Shown here one piece after another: positions 18,686 to 27,190 of a DNA stretch of 61,518 nt. Made by a program: the position numbers and the translations under genes. A model generated the notes under the pieces. It did no database searches. It worked only from the letters and a program-made list of their open reading frames with translations, and had not been told where the DNA came from. The first letter of the stretch is position 1, and the number at the start of each line of letters is the position of its first letter. The DNA is from [Chlorobium] sp. 445 (lineage in GTDB: Bacteria > Bacteroidota > Chlorobiia > Chlorobiales > Thermochlorobacteraceae). The stretch lies in contig NSLH01000015.1 in the NCBI GenBank assembly GCA_002763895.1, forward strand, positions 1 to 61,518, written 5' to 3'.

Positions 18686-18913
18686 GGTATTATGTGTTCA
18701 TCGCCGCACAAAATGCAAAAGTTTTAGCTAGAGAGGAAATTGCATCCAGCACACAGTGAAAGATTCGAGCAAAGCTATGTTGCAGAAGTTACTCCTGATA
18801 AGCGATTTGAGCTGCATTAAACTTTTTGAGCAAAAGTGTTATACTTCAAATTCGTGTCAGAAAAAATCATTTGGCAAACAACACCGCTTTGACGCGGGCA
18901 GATTAAAAGCACC

Positions 18914-20293
18914 ATGTCGGCATCACTGCATCAAGGAGCGCGTAAAGGACTTGCGCTGCATACACAAATTTTCATTGGCTTATCAGCAGGGTTAGTGGCT
19001 GGTCTACTTGTCAATATCTTCTTTCCAAACGATGAGACCGTCAAGTGGATTGCAAAAGAAGTTGCCTATCCTATTGGTCAGATTTTTTTGCGTCTCATTT
19101 TTATGATTATTGTACCGCTGATTTTTTCTGCACTGGTGCTTGGGGTTGCAGATTTAGGTGATGTCAAAAAAATCGGTCGTGTCGGCATCAAGACCTTGCT
19201 TTTTACGGTAGTGATTACAGCGCTAGGTGTTGTCGTTGGCATTCTCTTGGTTAATCTCTTCCAGCCGGGCGTGGGGCTTTCAGAAGAAAGTCGCAATTTG
19301 CTGATGAGCACGCTCTCAAATAATCAAACCGTGAGCGGGATTTTGACCAGTGCCAGCGAAAGCAAAACCTTCACGCAAACGCTGCTGGATTTCATTCCAC
19401 GCAATCCTTTTGTAGAAGTCACTTTTTTTCTTGACCCGAATTATCGTGGCGGTGGACTCATTGCGATCATGTTCTTTGCGTTGATTTTCGGTATTGCTAT
19501 GACACTCTGCGACCCTGCTAGAATGGAGCCACTTTTGAAGGTCTTGCAAGCTATCAACGACGTGGTGATGAAAATTATTGACCTTGCCATGCGGCTTGCA
19601 CCTTTTGGTGTTGCAGCGCTCATCTTTACCGCCACGTCGCAACTTGGCTTTCAAATTATTGCGCTCCTTGCCAAATATGTGTTCGTGGTCATCTTTGCAC
19701 TTGCCTTTCATCAGTTCGTTACCTATGGCATCATCATCAAACTTGGTGCAAAGCGCAATCCAATTGAATTTTTCAAAGGTATTGTGGAAGTCATGCTGAC
19801 CGCGTTCTCGACCAGTTCTTCAAATGCTACACTGCCCACCTCGATGCGCGTCTCGGTAGAAAATCTGGGCATCAACCGCGATATTTCAAACTTTGTGCTC
19901 ACTATCGGTTCGACAGCAAACCAAAATGGCACCGCACTCTACGAAGGCATCACGGTGCTTTTCCTTGCGCAGTTCTATGGCATTGATTTAAGTCTGGGTC
20001 AGCAAGTTTTAGTCGTGATGCTTGCCATTTTAGCCGGCGTTGGGACTGCCGGTGTGCCCGGTGGCTCGCTGCCACTGGTGGTACTGGTCTTGCAGCAAAT
20101 TGGTGTGCCTGTTGAAGGCATCGGTGTGATTTTAGGCGTAGATAGAATCTTGGACATGAGCCGCACGGTGGTTAATGTCACAGGCGATATCACGCTTGCG
20201 GCGTGGGTAGAAACCGCAGAACCCGTGCCGCATAGCAATTCGCCCATCGACGGTTTTGCAACAGCGCTGGAAGCCGAAAAAGTAGAAAGCTAA
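18914..20293 (+). CDS. Dicarboxylate/amino acid:cation symporter (DAACS family)
   Basis: 459 aa inner-membrane secondary transporter with about eight membrane helices and two re-entrant hairpins. The hairpin motif STSSSNATLPTSMRV and the second signature NQNGTALYEG (usually NMDGTA in glutamate/dicarboxylate carriers) are visible, as is GVGTAGVPGG. Probable substrates are C4-dicarboxylates or glutamate/aspartate with Na+ or H+. Asp is replaced by Asn in the NMDGT-type motif, which may affect coupling or specificity. Start ATG 18914. The 228 bp upstream hold no recognised gene. Confidence 0.92.
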   Translation: MSASLHQGARKGLALHTQIFIGLSAGLVAGLLVNIFFPNDETVKWIAKEVAYPIGQIFLRLIFMIIVPLIFSALVLGVADLGDVKKIGRVGIKTLLFTVVITALGVVVGILLVNLFQPGVGLSEESRNLLMSTLSNNQTVSGILTSASESKTFTQTLLDFIPRNPFVEVTFFLDPNYRGGGLIAIMFFALIFGIAMTLCDPARMEPLLKVLQAINDVVMKIIDLAMRLAPFGVAALIFTATSQLGFQIIALLAKYVFVVIFALAFHQFVTYGIIIKLGAKRNPIEFFKGIVEVMLTAFSTSSSNATLPTSMRVSVENLGINRDISNFVLTIGSTANQNGTALYEGITVLFLAQFYGIDLSLGQQVLVVMLAILAGVGTAGVPGGSLPLVVLVLQQIGVPVEGIGVILGVDRILDMSRTVVNVTGDITLAAWVETAEPVPHSNSPIDGFATALEAEKVES

Positions 20294-20382
20294 ACACATC
20301 TACAGGCTTTGCGATGAATCTTTCTATCTTTGCACAAATCGATGCGTAAACTCAAAAAAATGTATTGTCAATGTCGTGTTAA

Positions 20383-21297
20383 ATGTATAAGCGCGTTCTC
20401 ATTACTGGCGCAAATGGCTTGGTCGGTCAAAAACTCGTCGAAGTTTTCTCTCAGGACCGCAATTTTGATTTGCTTGCCTGCGCCCGTCAGCCTACAGCTT
20501 ACAACACTTCTGCAAGTTTCGGCTATCTCTCGCTTGATTTGACGCATCGTGGCGCTGTCAAAGACCTGATATGGAATTTTTCACCGAATTACATTATCAA
20601 TGCTGCAGCTTTCACTGATGTCGATGGTTGTGAGCGCGAAAAAGAACTCTCATGGAAAGCTAATGTCACTGCCGTAGAAAATCTGATTGCTGCCGCTCGG
20701 CTTGTTGAATCGCGTGTCGTGCAAATTTCTACCGATTACATCTTCGACGGCAAAAATGGACCTTACGACGAAACTGCGCTTCCCAATCCGCTCAATTATT
20801 ATGGACGCGAAAAATTAGCGGCAGAAAACGCCTTGCGCACATCAGGCGACAACTGGCTCATCGTACGTACCAATGTTGTCTATGGCATTGCACCAAAGGT
20901 CAAGAAAAATTTTGCCATCTGGCTTGCACAAGAGTTAAAGCACAATCGGCGCATCAATATCGTCGATGATCAGTATGGCAATCCAACATTAGCCGACGAC
21001 TTAGCACGTGGGATTTATGAACTGGTGCGCCGTGACAAACGTGGTGTCTATCACATCGCTGGCGCAGATTTCATGTCGCGCTACACTTTTGCAAAGAAAC
21101 TTGCAGAGATATTTGGCTACGATACTTCACTTATCGTGCCTATCAAAACCGCTGACCTCAACCAGCTTGCTGTGCGTCCCTTGCAATCTGGCTTGATTAC
21201 GCTCAAAGCGCAGTCTGAACTGGGGATTAATTTCCTGACAGTCGAAGAAAGCCTCAAAATCTTCAAGCATCAATTTCTGGAAAGCATGGCGGCATGA
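20383..21297 (+). CDS. RmlD-like dTDP-4-dehydrorhamnose reductase / sugar-nucleotide reductase
   Basis: 304 aa short-chain dehydrogenase/reductase. N-terminal nucleotide-binding GANGLVGQKL, then NAAAFTDVDGCE, ISTDYIFDG and catalytic-type YYGREK follow the RmlD pattern. RmlD makes dTDP-L-rhamnose, but no other rml genes are adjacent, so the exact sugar is uncertain. It ends 9 bp before the convergent hypothetical gene. Confidence 0.88.
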   Translation: MYKRVLITGANGLVGQKLVEVFSQDRNFDLLACARQPTAYNTSASFGYLSLDLTHRGAVKDLIWNFSPNYIINAAAFTDVDGCEREKELSWKANVTAVENLIAAARLVESRVVQISTDYIFDGKNGPYDETALPNPLNYYGREKLAAENALRTSGDNWLIVRTNVVYGIAPKVKKNFAIWLAQELKHNRRINIVDDQYGNPTLADDLARGIYELVRRDKRGVYHIAGADFMSRYTFAKKLAEIFGYDTSLIVPIKTADLNQLAVRPLQSGLITLKAQSELGINFLTVEESLKIFKHQFLESMAA

Positions 21298-21305
21298 CGC
21301 CCTAA

Positions 21306-21878
21306 CTACTCTTCCAACTCAATCTCTCCGTGCTGACGCCATCGCAATTTGCGCACAAGCCGACGCCCTTCATAGCGCTCATACTCTCCGCGTCCATCAC
21401 GAAAAAGCTCGAGCCGCTCCTCACAGCGTGCATCCGCATTTAGCTCACGCAGTGTGTAGAATGTCGCATCCTCACGAATAGACCATGTCAGCAATCCTCT
21501 TGCGTTTGAAAATAGCGTATCAGCATACCAGAGAATTTTGCCACGCCGTGCATCTTTTGCAAGCAAAATCTCGAAAGCAGCAGCGCCAAGTGCATTGGGC
21601 TTTGTGAAGATACCTTTGCCGCCCAGCAGTCCTTTCTCAACGCCTGTGTAAAGTGAAGTTTCTTGTGCTTTATGCGAGCGCAGTTGTGCACTCGTATGAA
21701 TGCTTGTTACAAGTTGATAGAACTTTGCACCAATAGCGTTAATGCGCACGGTTTCAGGATGAGAGTTGCTCAGCGAAGAAATTGTAACTAAATTTGGATG
21801 ACGTATGAGCAAAAGCAGTTGCTCTGAAAAATCGCTCACCACGTACATTAGCATCGCAATTCCAACGAGGGCTCGCAT
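21306..21878 (-). CDS. Hypothetical membrane-anchored protein (possible LptC-like)
   Basis: 190 aa from the ATG at 21878 (MRALVGIAMLMYVV), giving one N-terminal hydrophobic segment and an extracytoplasmic remainder. A longer open frame to 22055 would overlap the divergent amidase start and is not used. The body contains GAKFYQLVTSIHTSA and later KDARRGKILWYADTLF, a beta-rich pattern. LptC-type lipopolysaccharide export proteins have this size and topology, but the similarity is not strong enough to assert. Its start is 46 bp from the divergent amidase start, so they share a control region. Confidence 0.6.
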   Translation of the reverse strand: MRALVGIAMLMYVVSDFSEQLLLLIRHPNLVTISSLSNSHPETVRINAIGAKFYQLVTSIHTSAQLRSHKAQETSLYTGVEKGLLGGKGIFTKPNALGAAAFEILLAKDARRGKILWYADTLFSNARGLLTWSIREDATFYTLRELNADARCEERLELFRDGRGEYERYEGRRLVRKLRWRQHGEIELEE

Positions 21879-21924
21879 CTTGGTCTTTCTGGATAAGGTT
21901 TTCTTTTCGAAAATTAGAAAGTTA

Positions 21925-23615
21925 ATGATGAAACGATTTGCTCTTTTTGGTTTTGCGTATTTGCAAACACTGTGGCTTGCAACTCTCTCTGCTGTAGCAC
22001 AACCTGCCTTGACACTTGACCTCACGCTCTCCGATGGTCGCACAGCTATGGACAAAGTTCCGTTCTACACCGTCCGAAACATGGATATGGTTGCCATCGC
22101 TGATATTTGCAGCGCTTTGCGCTTTGCGTTCGCGGAAACTTCACAAACCCTGACCGTTGCCACCGCTCAGCGTGATTCTTGTGTGCTTCGCACCGATAAT
22201 CATTTTGCACTTGTCTGGCGCAATGGCAGTCCCAAAGAAGCTCTTCAACTTGCGGCTGCACCTGTGCTGCACGAAGGCAAGCATTACTTGATGCCGAAAC
22301 ATGTGGGCACATGGCTTGCTGCATGGCTTGGCGTTGGCGCAAGCTATGACCCGACAGCACGCAAACTCACGATGGTCTTCAAACCGATTGCCGATACAAC
22401 CAACAAACCGCTTGCCACTGCGCCTACGAAAATCGATAGTGCTAAAGTTTCGCCTGCTGCGCCAGCACCGCCTGATACCACACTTGCCACAAAATCCGAT
22501 TTAGATGCACGATATACCATTCCTATGCTCACGGTTGATGAAAAAGCCAACGGCATCATTATTCGCATTTTTGCCACACAACCTAATGTGCAGTACGAAT
22601 TTATTCCGCCTGACGCCAATGGCATTGCTTACCTTACATTCGTCAAATCCACTGGCAATATCGCTGCACTGACACAAAAATTTCCAAAGACAAGTTTTCT
22701 CAAAAGCATTCAAGCGATTCGATTGAAGTCGGGGGCGCTGCAATTAACTTTTGAGTTAAATACAGCGCGCTATAAAATCAAGTCCAGTGAATTTGCACGT
22801 GAGCGTGGCTCGAATCATTTTCTGATGCTCATCTTGCGCGATGTCAATGTCGAGGAAATCTTGGAAAATGAAAAAGTCGAGCGCATCAAAAGTGAGCTGG
22901 AGCATGAGCGTGAGAAATGGAAATTAGACGTCATTTGTCTTGATGCCGGACATGGCGGCAAAGACCCGGGCGCAATTGGCTTCAGCGGCACTTATGAAAA
23001 GAATGTTACTTTAGGCATTGTGCTCAAGGTCGGCAAACTTATTGAAAAAATATGCCTGATGTGAAAGTTATCTATACGCGCAAGACCGATGTCTTTGTTG
23101 AGCTTGATGAACGTGGGCGTATTGCAAATAAAAATAATGCTAAACTTTTTGTCAGCGTGCACTGCAATGCCAGTCTCAATAAGAAAGCAGAAGGTACGGA
23201 AGTCTATCTTCTAGGTCTGCACAAAACCGAGGCTGCATTGAAGGTCGCCCAGCGAGAAAATGCCGTCATTGCTGAAGAAGCAAACTATCAAAATCGCTAC
23301 AAAGACTATACCGATGAAAATTTGATTATGGTTACCATGGCGCAAAGTGCGTTCATGCAGCAGTCAGAAAAACTTGCTGAATTGGTTAGCAAGAATATCG
23401 CAGCGCGCACTGGCTTGCAGAACAATGGTGTCAGACAAGCAGGATTCATGGTGCTCTGGACACCGTCTATGCCCAGCATTTTGGTGGAGACGGGCTACAT
23501 CACGCATGCAGAGAACGAAAAATTTCTTACTTCCGAAGCCGGACAACAGAAAGTTGCTGAAGCGATTTACGATGCGATTTTGAAATTTCAGTATGAATAC
23601 CACGCACAGCGCTAG
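21925..23615 (+). CDS. N-acetylmuramoyl-L-alanine amidase (Amidase_3), frameshifted
   Basis: Zinc hydrolase cleaving the amide bond between MurNAc and L-Ala in peptidoglycan. A signal peptide (MKRFALFGFAYLQTLWLATL) is followed by a roughly 300-residue N-terminal region with a copper-amine-oxidase-like segment and a Pro/Ala linker. The catalytic domain follows with ligands His in LDAGHGGKDPG, Glu in GTYEKNVT and His in VSVHCNA, plus catalytic Glu in LVETGYI. The frame ends at 23064 because the A6 run 23045-23050 is one base short. With A7 it reads KLIEKNMPDVKVIYTRKTD through to 23615, giving 563 aa. Start is one of the tandem ATGs at 21925/21928. Confidence 0.93.
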
Positions 23616-23722
23616 GCGTTTTTGTGTCGAGTCTTGATTTTGTAACGGTAGGCGTCAATATACGCGCAGTCATTTAGCCGAACACTCCCATATCACTTCA
23701 AGCCCCTTTTCAAGCTCGGGTG

Positions 23723-24160
23723 TTATATGGGGCTATCATCTTCGTGTTCTTCATCGGGGTTATGTGTGCTATCGGTCGGTCCTGCTTGATGCAGAATCAT
23801 TTTCCATCCATCATCGCTGAATTCAAAGACATTGGTTGCCGCTAAGACAGCGCGTGCAGGCGTCTCAGAGGTATAGTTTGTTGCAAGCAGATGCTCGCGC
23901 AGCGTAACGATGCCAACACGCCCTAACACCACAGCTTCGACACCTTCCAGTTCAAATTGCAGTGCAGTTGTGCTTCGAAAAATCATTCGCCAGCTTTCCA
24001 TCACATCGTCAATGCCTGAAAGGATATGCCAGCCCGGATGCAAGCATTTGACATATTGCGTCGGATGCCAGATTTTGCGCATTTTCTCGAGGCTTAGTGA
24101 GCTAAATGCATCATAGAAGCGCTCGTTGGCAAGCAACAATTCATCGGCTAAGGATTGCAT
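23723..24160 (-). CDS. SnoaL/NTF2-like protein
   Basis: 145 aa single-domain protein. NERFYDAFSSLSLEKMRKIW, HPGWHILSGIDDVMESW and the closing GWKMILHQAGP follow the pattern of the NTF2-like/SnoaL_3 (DUF4440-type) fold, which binds small ligands or acts as an isomerase or hydrolase in some members. No catalytic assignment is possible. Starting at the ATG whose complement is at 24158-24160, its start overlaps a possible ATG (24159) of the divergent ATL gene, so the two genes lie back to back. Confidence 0.8.
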   Translation of the reverse strand: MQSLADELLLANERFYDAFSSLSLEKMRKIWHPTQYVKCLHPGWHILSGIDDVMESWRMIFRSTTALQFELEGVEAVVLGRVGIVTLREHLLATNYTSETPARAVLAATNVFEFSDDGWKMILHQAGPTDSTHNPDEEHEDDSPI

Positions 24161-24182
24161 GACAACAGCATCAGTTAAAAAA

Positions 24183-24590
24183 ATGCAGACATTGCGTGCG
24201 CCCAAACGCCCATCGGCGAAACGCGCGTCAGAATCGCAAACACAGAACTTCTACACAAAAGTTTATGACTTAGTGCGGCGCGTGCCACCTGGCAAAGTTA
24301 CCACATACGGTGCAATTGCAGAGGCACTTGGCACAAAACTCTCAGCGCGACTGGTCGGTTATGCCCTCTGTGCGGCAGTTGGTTCTGATGTGCCCGCGCA
24401 TCGTGTGGTCAATCGCTTTGGTGCACTCACAGGCAAACATCATTTCGGACACCCTGACCTCATGAAGCAGTTGCTGCTTGACGAAGGCGTAACCTTCAAT
24501 GACGATGATACGGTAAATATGCCGAAGCATTTATACACGTTTCGTCCTTGCTCTAAAGATCATGGCAAGAAAAACAAAAAGGCTACATGA
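24183..24590 (+). CDS. Alkyltransferase-like (ATL) DNA repair protein
   Basis: 135 aa from ATG 24183, which directly precedes the domain; ATG 24159 is an in-frame alternative. It has the O6-alkylguanine-DNA alkyltransferase C-terminal fold: FYTKVYDLVRRVPPGKVTTY, then VGYALCAAV. At the active site, where methyltransferases read PCHRV, this protein has DVPAHRVVNRFGALTG, so the alkyl-accepting Cys is Ala. This is the hallmark of ATL proteins, which bind O6-alkylguanine and hand it to nucleotide excision repair instead of repairing it directly. uvrB is also in this window (56135-58189). A terminator overlaps its stop codon. Confidence 0.9.
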   Translation: MQTLRAPKRPSAKRASESQTQNFYTKVYDLVRRVPPGKVTTYGAIAEALGTKLSARLVGYALCAAVGSDVPAHRVVNRFGALTGKHHFGHPDLMKQLLLDEGVTFNDDDTVNMPKHLYTFRPCSKDHGKKNKKAT

Positions 24591-24604
24591 TAAAGTAGCC
24601 TTTT
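24577..24604. terminator. Rho-independent terminator overlapping the ATL stop codon
   Basis: AAAAGGCTAC (24577-24586) pairs with GTAGCCTTTT (24595-24604) around an 8-base loop. The ATL stop codon (24588-24590) lies in the loop. With A-runs on its left and T-runs on its right it can act in both directions, also for the convergent Hc1-like gene. Confidence 0.85.
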
Positions 24605-24633
24605 GCAAGATCTCGCACGGTTGCTCAAGCTGT

Positions 24634-24840
24634 TTATTCAGATGGGCTCTCTGAACTTTCACTTTGTTTCATCGCTTGCACTTCGTTGCGAATTTCCTGA
24701 GCTTTTCGTTTGAGCTCGGACATGTGCTTGCGTACGCGTGTGCCTGCCGCTTTCACACCTTTCTCATAAAATTTGCGGAAGTCCTCTTCCATATCTTCCA
24801 CCATTTTTTTGAGTTCTTCATATGACTTGAGCGCGCTCAT
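24634..24840 (-). CDS. Histone H1-like (Hc1-type) DNA-binding protein
   Basis: 68 aa, lysine-rich and helical. SYEELKKMVEDMEEDFRKFY, EKGVKAAGTRVRKHM and LKRKAQEIRNEV match the recalled Hc1/histone-H1-like family of Chlamydiae, Bacteroidota and Chlorobiota (core KGxKAAGTRxRKxMxxLKxxAQxxR). Probable nucleoid compaction or architecture. ATG 24840 is preferred over the TTG four codons upstream. It is convergent with the ATL gene and 31 bp downstream of the transaldolase stop-side neighbour, so it may be read together with transaldolase or alone. Confidence 0.88.
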   Translation of the reverse strand: MSALKSYEELKKMVEDMEEDFRKFYEKGVKAAGTRVRKHMSELKRKAQEIRNEVQAMKQSESSESPSE

Positions 24841-24871
24841 CTTTGACTTCAAATTTAAGGTTTGAACAAGC

Positions 24872-25543
24872 TTAGATCACGACTTTCTCACGCAGGGCTT
24901 TCGCATCATCCATAAACTTTTGCAAGCCACTATCGGTGAGCGGATGCTTGACTAGTTGCTCAATCACCTTGAACGGGATTGTGGCTACATCTGCACCTAA
25001 TAACGCGCAGTTGATCACATGCACAGGGTGGCGAATGCTGGCAGCAAGCACCATGGTCGGAATTTCGTAATTGCGGAAGATCGTCACAATTTGTTCAATC
25101 AAGGCGATGCCATCGGTGCTGACATCATCGAGGCGACCGATAAACGGGCTGACGAAGGTTGCACCTGCTTTGGCGGCTAGCAGGGCTTGATTCGGTGAAA
25201 ACACCAGTGTCGCATTTGTTTTGATACCGACCGTAGAAAAATGCTTGATAGCTTTGATGCCCTCGAGCGTGAGTGGACACTTAATCACCACATTGTCGTG
25301 AATGGCAGCAAGTCCTTCACCTTCAGCAATCATCTCATCGGCTTTGAGTGTTGTAACTTCTGCGCTGACGGGTCCATCAACAATCTCACAGATGGCTTTG
25401 ATATGGTTCATAAACGCCTCGTAGGTGAGCGGTTTCACTTCCTTTGCAATCAGCGTTGGGTTGGTTGTTACCCCATCCAAAATGCCAAGACTTTGTGCTT
25501 GGCGTATCTCGTCCAAATTTGCCGTGTCAATGAAGAATTTCAT
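24872..25543 (-). CDS. tal: Transaldolase (small, fructose-6-phosphate aldolase-like subfamily)
   Basis: 223 aa TIM-barrel enzyme of the short transaldolase/FSA group, acting in the non-oxidative pentose phosphate pathway. The start [16 protein letters not shown] and [13 protein letters not shown] are characteristic. The Schiff-base Lys lies in NVVIKCPLT, and [10 protein letters not shown] is present downstream. Whether it is a true transaldolase or a fructose-6-phosphate aldolase cannot be settled from motifs alone. Start ATG 25543. It follows the DHS-like gene on the same strand by about 50 bp. Confidence 0.94.
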   Translation of the reverse strand: MKFFIDTANLDEIRQAQSLGILDGVTTNPTLIAKEVKPLTYEAFMNHIKAICEIVDGPVSAEVTTLKADEMIAEGEGLAAIHDNVVIKCPLTLEGIKAIKHFSTVGIKTNATLVFSPNQALLAAKAGATFVSPFIGRLDDVSTDGIALIEQIVTIFRNYEIPTMVLAASIRHPVHVINCALLGADVATIPFKVIEQLVKHPLTDSGLQKFMDDAKALREKVVI

Positions 25544-25595
25544 CTTTCTGAAAGTTTAAGCGTTACATAAAGTCTACTCTCGCACTCTATGCACA

Positions 25596-26653
25596 TTATG
25601 CGAAGGCTTCGGTCTTTTTGATAGCGGGCTTTGTTGCCAGCATATCGTTGAAGCGAAATCCTTTGCGTTGTGTCCAACTCTTTTTGTGGTAAGCATAGCC
25701 TGCCACCAGTGGGAATGTAACTGTTGCTTCGCCAAAAACCATCTGCTCAAACGACGTATCAACTTTGCCCCAAGAACTGGCTTCTTTGAGTGTAGAGCCT
25801 GAGAGCGCACCGTCGCGCTCGTCTGCCACAGTGAGTTGAACAGCATACTTGTGCATTGAGACATTCTCGTAGCCGAGCACTTCTGCGGCAACCACAATAT
25901 CCTGTGTGAAGTTCTTTGGTACTCCGCCGCCAATCATAAAAATGCCTGTCGTTGGGTTTTCGAGTTTGATGCGTGTTAGTTCCAAAAAGTCTTTGCCTGA
26001 ATCAAACGATACATGTGCTTCAGGATTATTCCACTGGTGATGCACAATCCCAAACCCTGCCGAGCAATCGCTAAAGGCAGGAATAAAAATCGGTACGCCT
26101 TTGCGGTAGCAGGCAAGAATAATGGAATTGGCATTCGGGTGATGTTGCTCAAGGTAGCGACCAAATTCGATCATCAATCACGCGAAGAATAAGGTTTTGG
26201 CGGCAGTGATCCAAAAATTTTTGACGTTGTCTCATCGCAGATGCGCAGTTCATCTTCGTCAATGTAAGTGTCGTAAATACGATCAATGTGCAGCTCTCGC
26301 AAGACATTGTCATCGACAAACGGCGTACCGATATAGTGCTTAAAGCCGAGTGCTTCGAAGAAATCTTGGTCAATGATGTTTGCACCTGTGGAGACGATAG
26401 CATCTACCATATGGTTTTCAACCAAATCAATGATGATCTGTTTCAGTCCTGCGCTGATGAGCGAGCCTGCTAGCGTGAGTATGATCGCACAGTCTTTATC
26501 GGCTAGCATCATATCGTAGATTTTTGCGGCACGTGCAAGGTTACGCGCTTGAAACGCCATTTTCTCCATCTCTTCAACCATCGGCACGACATTATACTTT
26601 TTGATGTCCAAGTGCTGAATCGTTTCTTTCAAAAAGTCTTGCTTTGTTGGCAT
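25596..26653 (-). CDS. Deoxyhypusine-synthase-like protein, split by a frameshift
   Basis: Read as one gene it is 352 aa, the usual length of bacterial DHS homologues. The first part (26653-26174) holds LAGSLISAGLKQIIIDLVEN and VDAIVSTGANIIDQDFFE, the NAD/spermidine-site segments. The second (26177-25596) holds IPAFSDCSAGFG, MIGGGVPKNF and the active-site-like lysine segment EASSWGKV. The first frame ends PKPYSSRD-stop at 26174; with one more T it would read RDLMIEFGRYLEQ into the second. Here the affected run is only TT, unlike the other breaks in the window, and a TTG at 26177 overlaps the TGA, so a genuine two-subunit arrangement is not excluded. Bacteria lack the eIF5A substrate, so polyamine aminobutyl transfer is the likely chemistry. 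Confidence 0.9.
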
Positions 26654-26730
26654 GATACAGTTTCTCCTATGAATTTGTAAGTTAAAAGAACTTGAGTAGT
26701 CAAGACCAAAAGTGCATCAAAATAAATTAA

Positions 26731-26827
26731 GGGCAAGCGGACTATATCACACGCTTGAGCAGACTGGATGCTGCTTCCTTCCGGACCTGACATGGTTGAG
26801 TCGCCCAGCGTTGTATAGGACTTGCCC
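26731..26827 (-). ncRNA. ffs: Signal recognition particle RNA, small (4.5S) type
   Basis: On the minus strand the universally conserved apical hairpin is present: GTCAGGTCCGGAAGGAAGCA, the Ffh-binding symmetric and asymmetric loops with the GGAA tetraloop. The ends GGGCAAG (complement of 26821-26827) and CTTGCCC (complement of 26731-26737) pair, giving a hairpin of about 97 nt. After 26731 on the minus strand the sequence is T-rich. The RNA joins Ffh to target ribosomes to the membrane. Confidence 0.95.
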
Positions 26828-26917
26828 AATTTCGTAATGGCGCCCTTGCTAAAACAAGGCAGGGGTGCAAATATAGCGTAATCGAATGGTTTTGTCAAGA
26901 CGTTTAGCTATTGCTTA

Positions 26918-27045
26918 GCGTCAGGGTTCTGATCCAACTTGGAACTCTAAGATGATGGGCGTGCTCACCTCCCCAGGAGAACAATGAACTGCACACAGAG
27001 CCTCCAAACGGAACGATGAGCCAGATTTTAACGCTCTGATTCTGA
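26918..27045. ncRNA. Candidate structured RNA of unknown class
   Basis: About 290 bp lie between SRP RNA and the antiporter gene without a credible protein. The ends of 26918-27045 can pair over about 20 positions if G-U pairs are allowed (AGCGT with ACGCT, then GGG with TTT and TTCTGA with TCAGA-like bases). Inside is CTCC-TGG-GGAG and, on the minus strand, GGAGGTGAGCACGCCC, which faintly recalls a segment of 6S RNA. The minus strand also has an AT-rich, promoter-like stretch just upstream (around 27045-27085). Strand and class are not established; the evidence is weak. Confidence 0.25.
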
Positions 27046-27190
27046 TTTATATTTATGCAACATGACAGTGCCGATAGTATAGCAAAATTCAAGACGCCAC
27101 ACTAATGGCATCTTGCTCAAAAATGAGATAGCAAGCCGATTTATGGCAAGTATAAGAAATTTATAAAAATAAAACTTATACACCGTAGTA

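Noticed and set aside
21879-22055. N-terminal extension of the LptC-like gene to 22055
   Set aside because: It would run antisense through the start and signal peptide of the amidase; the ATG at 21878 gives a clean membrane anchor.
26904-27092. Minus-strand open frame over the region beside the SRP RNA gene
   Set aside because: Its composition is not protein-like and the same DNA has RNA-type pairing potential; no family recognised.
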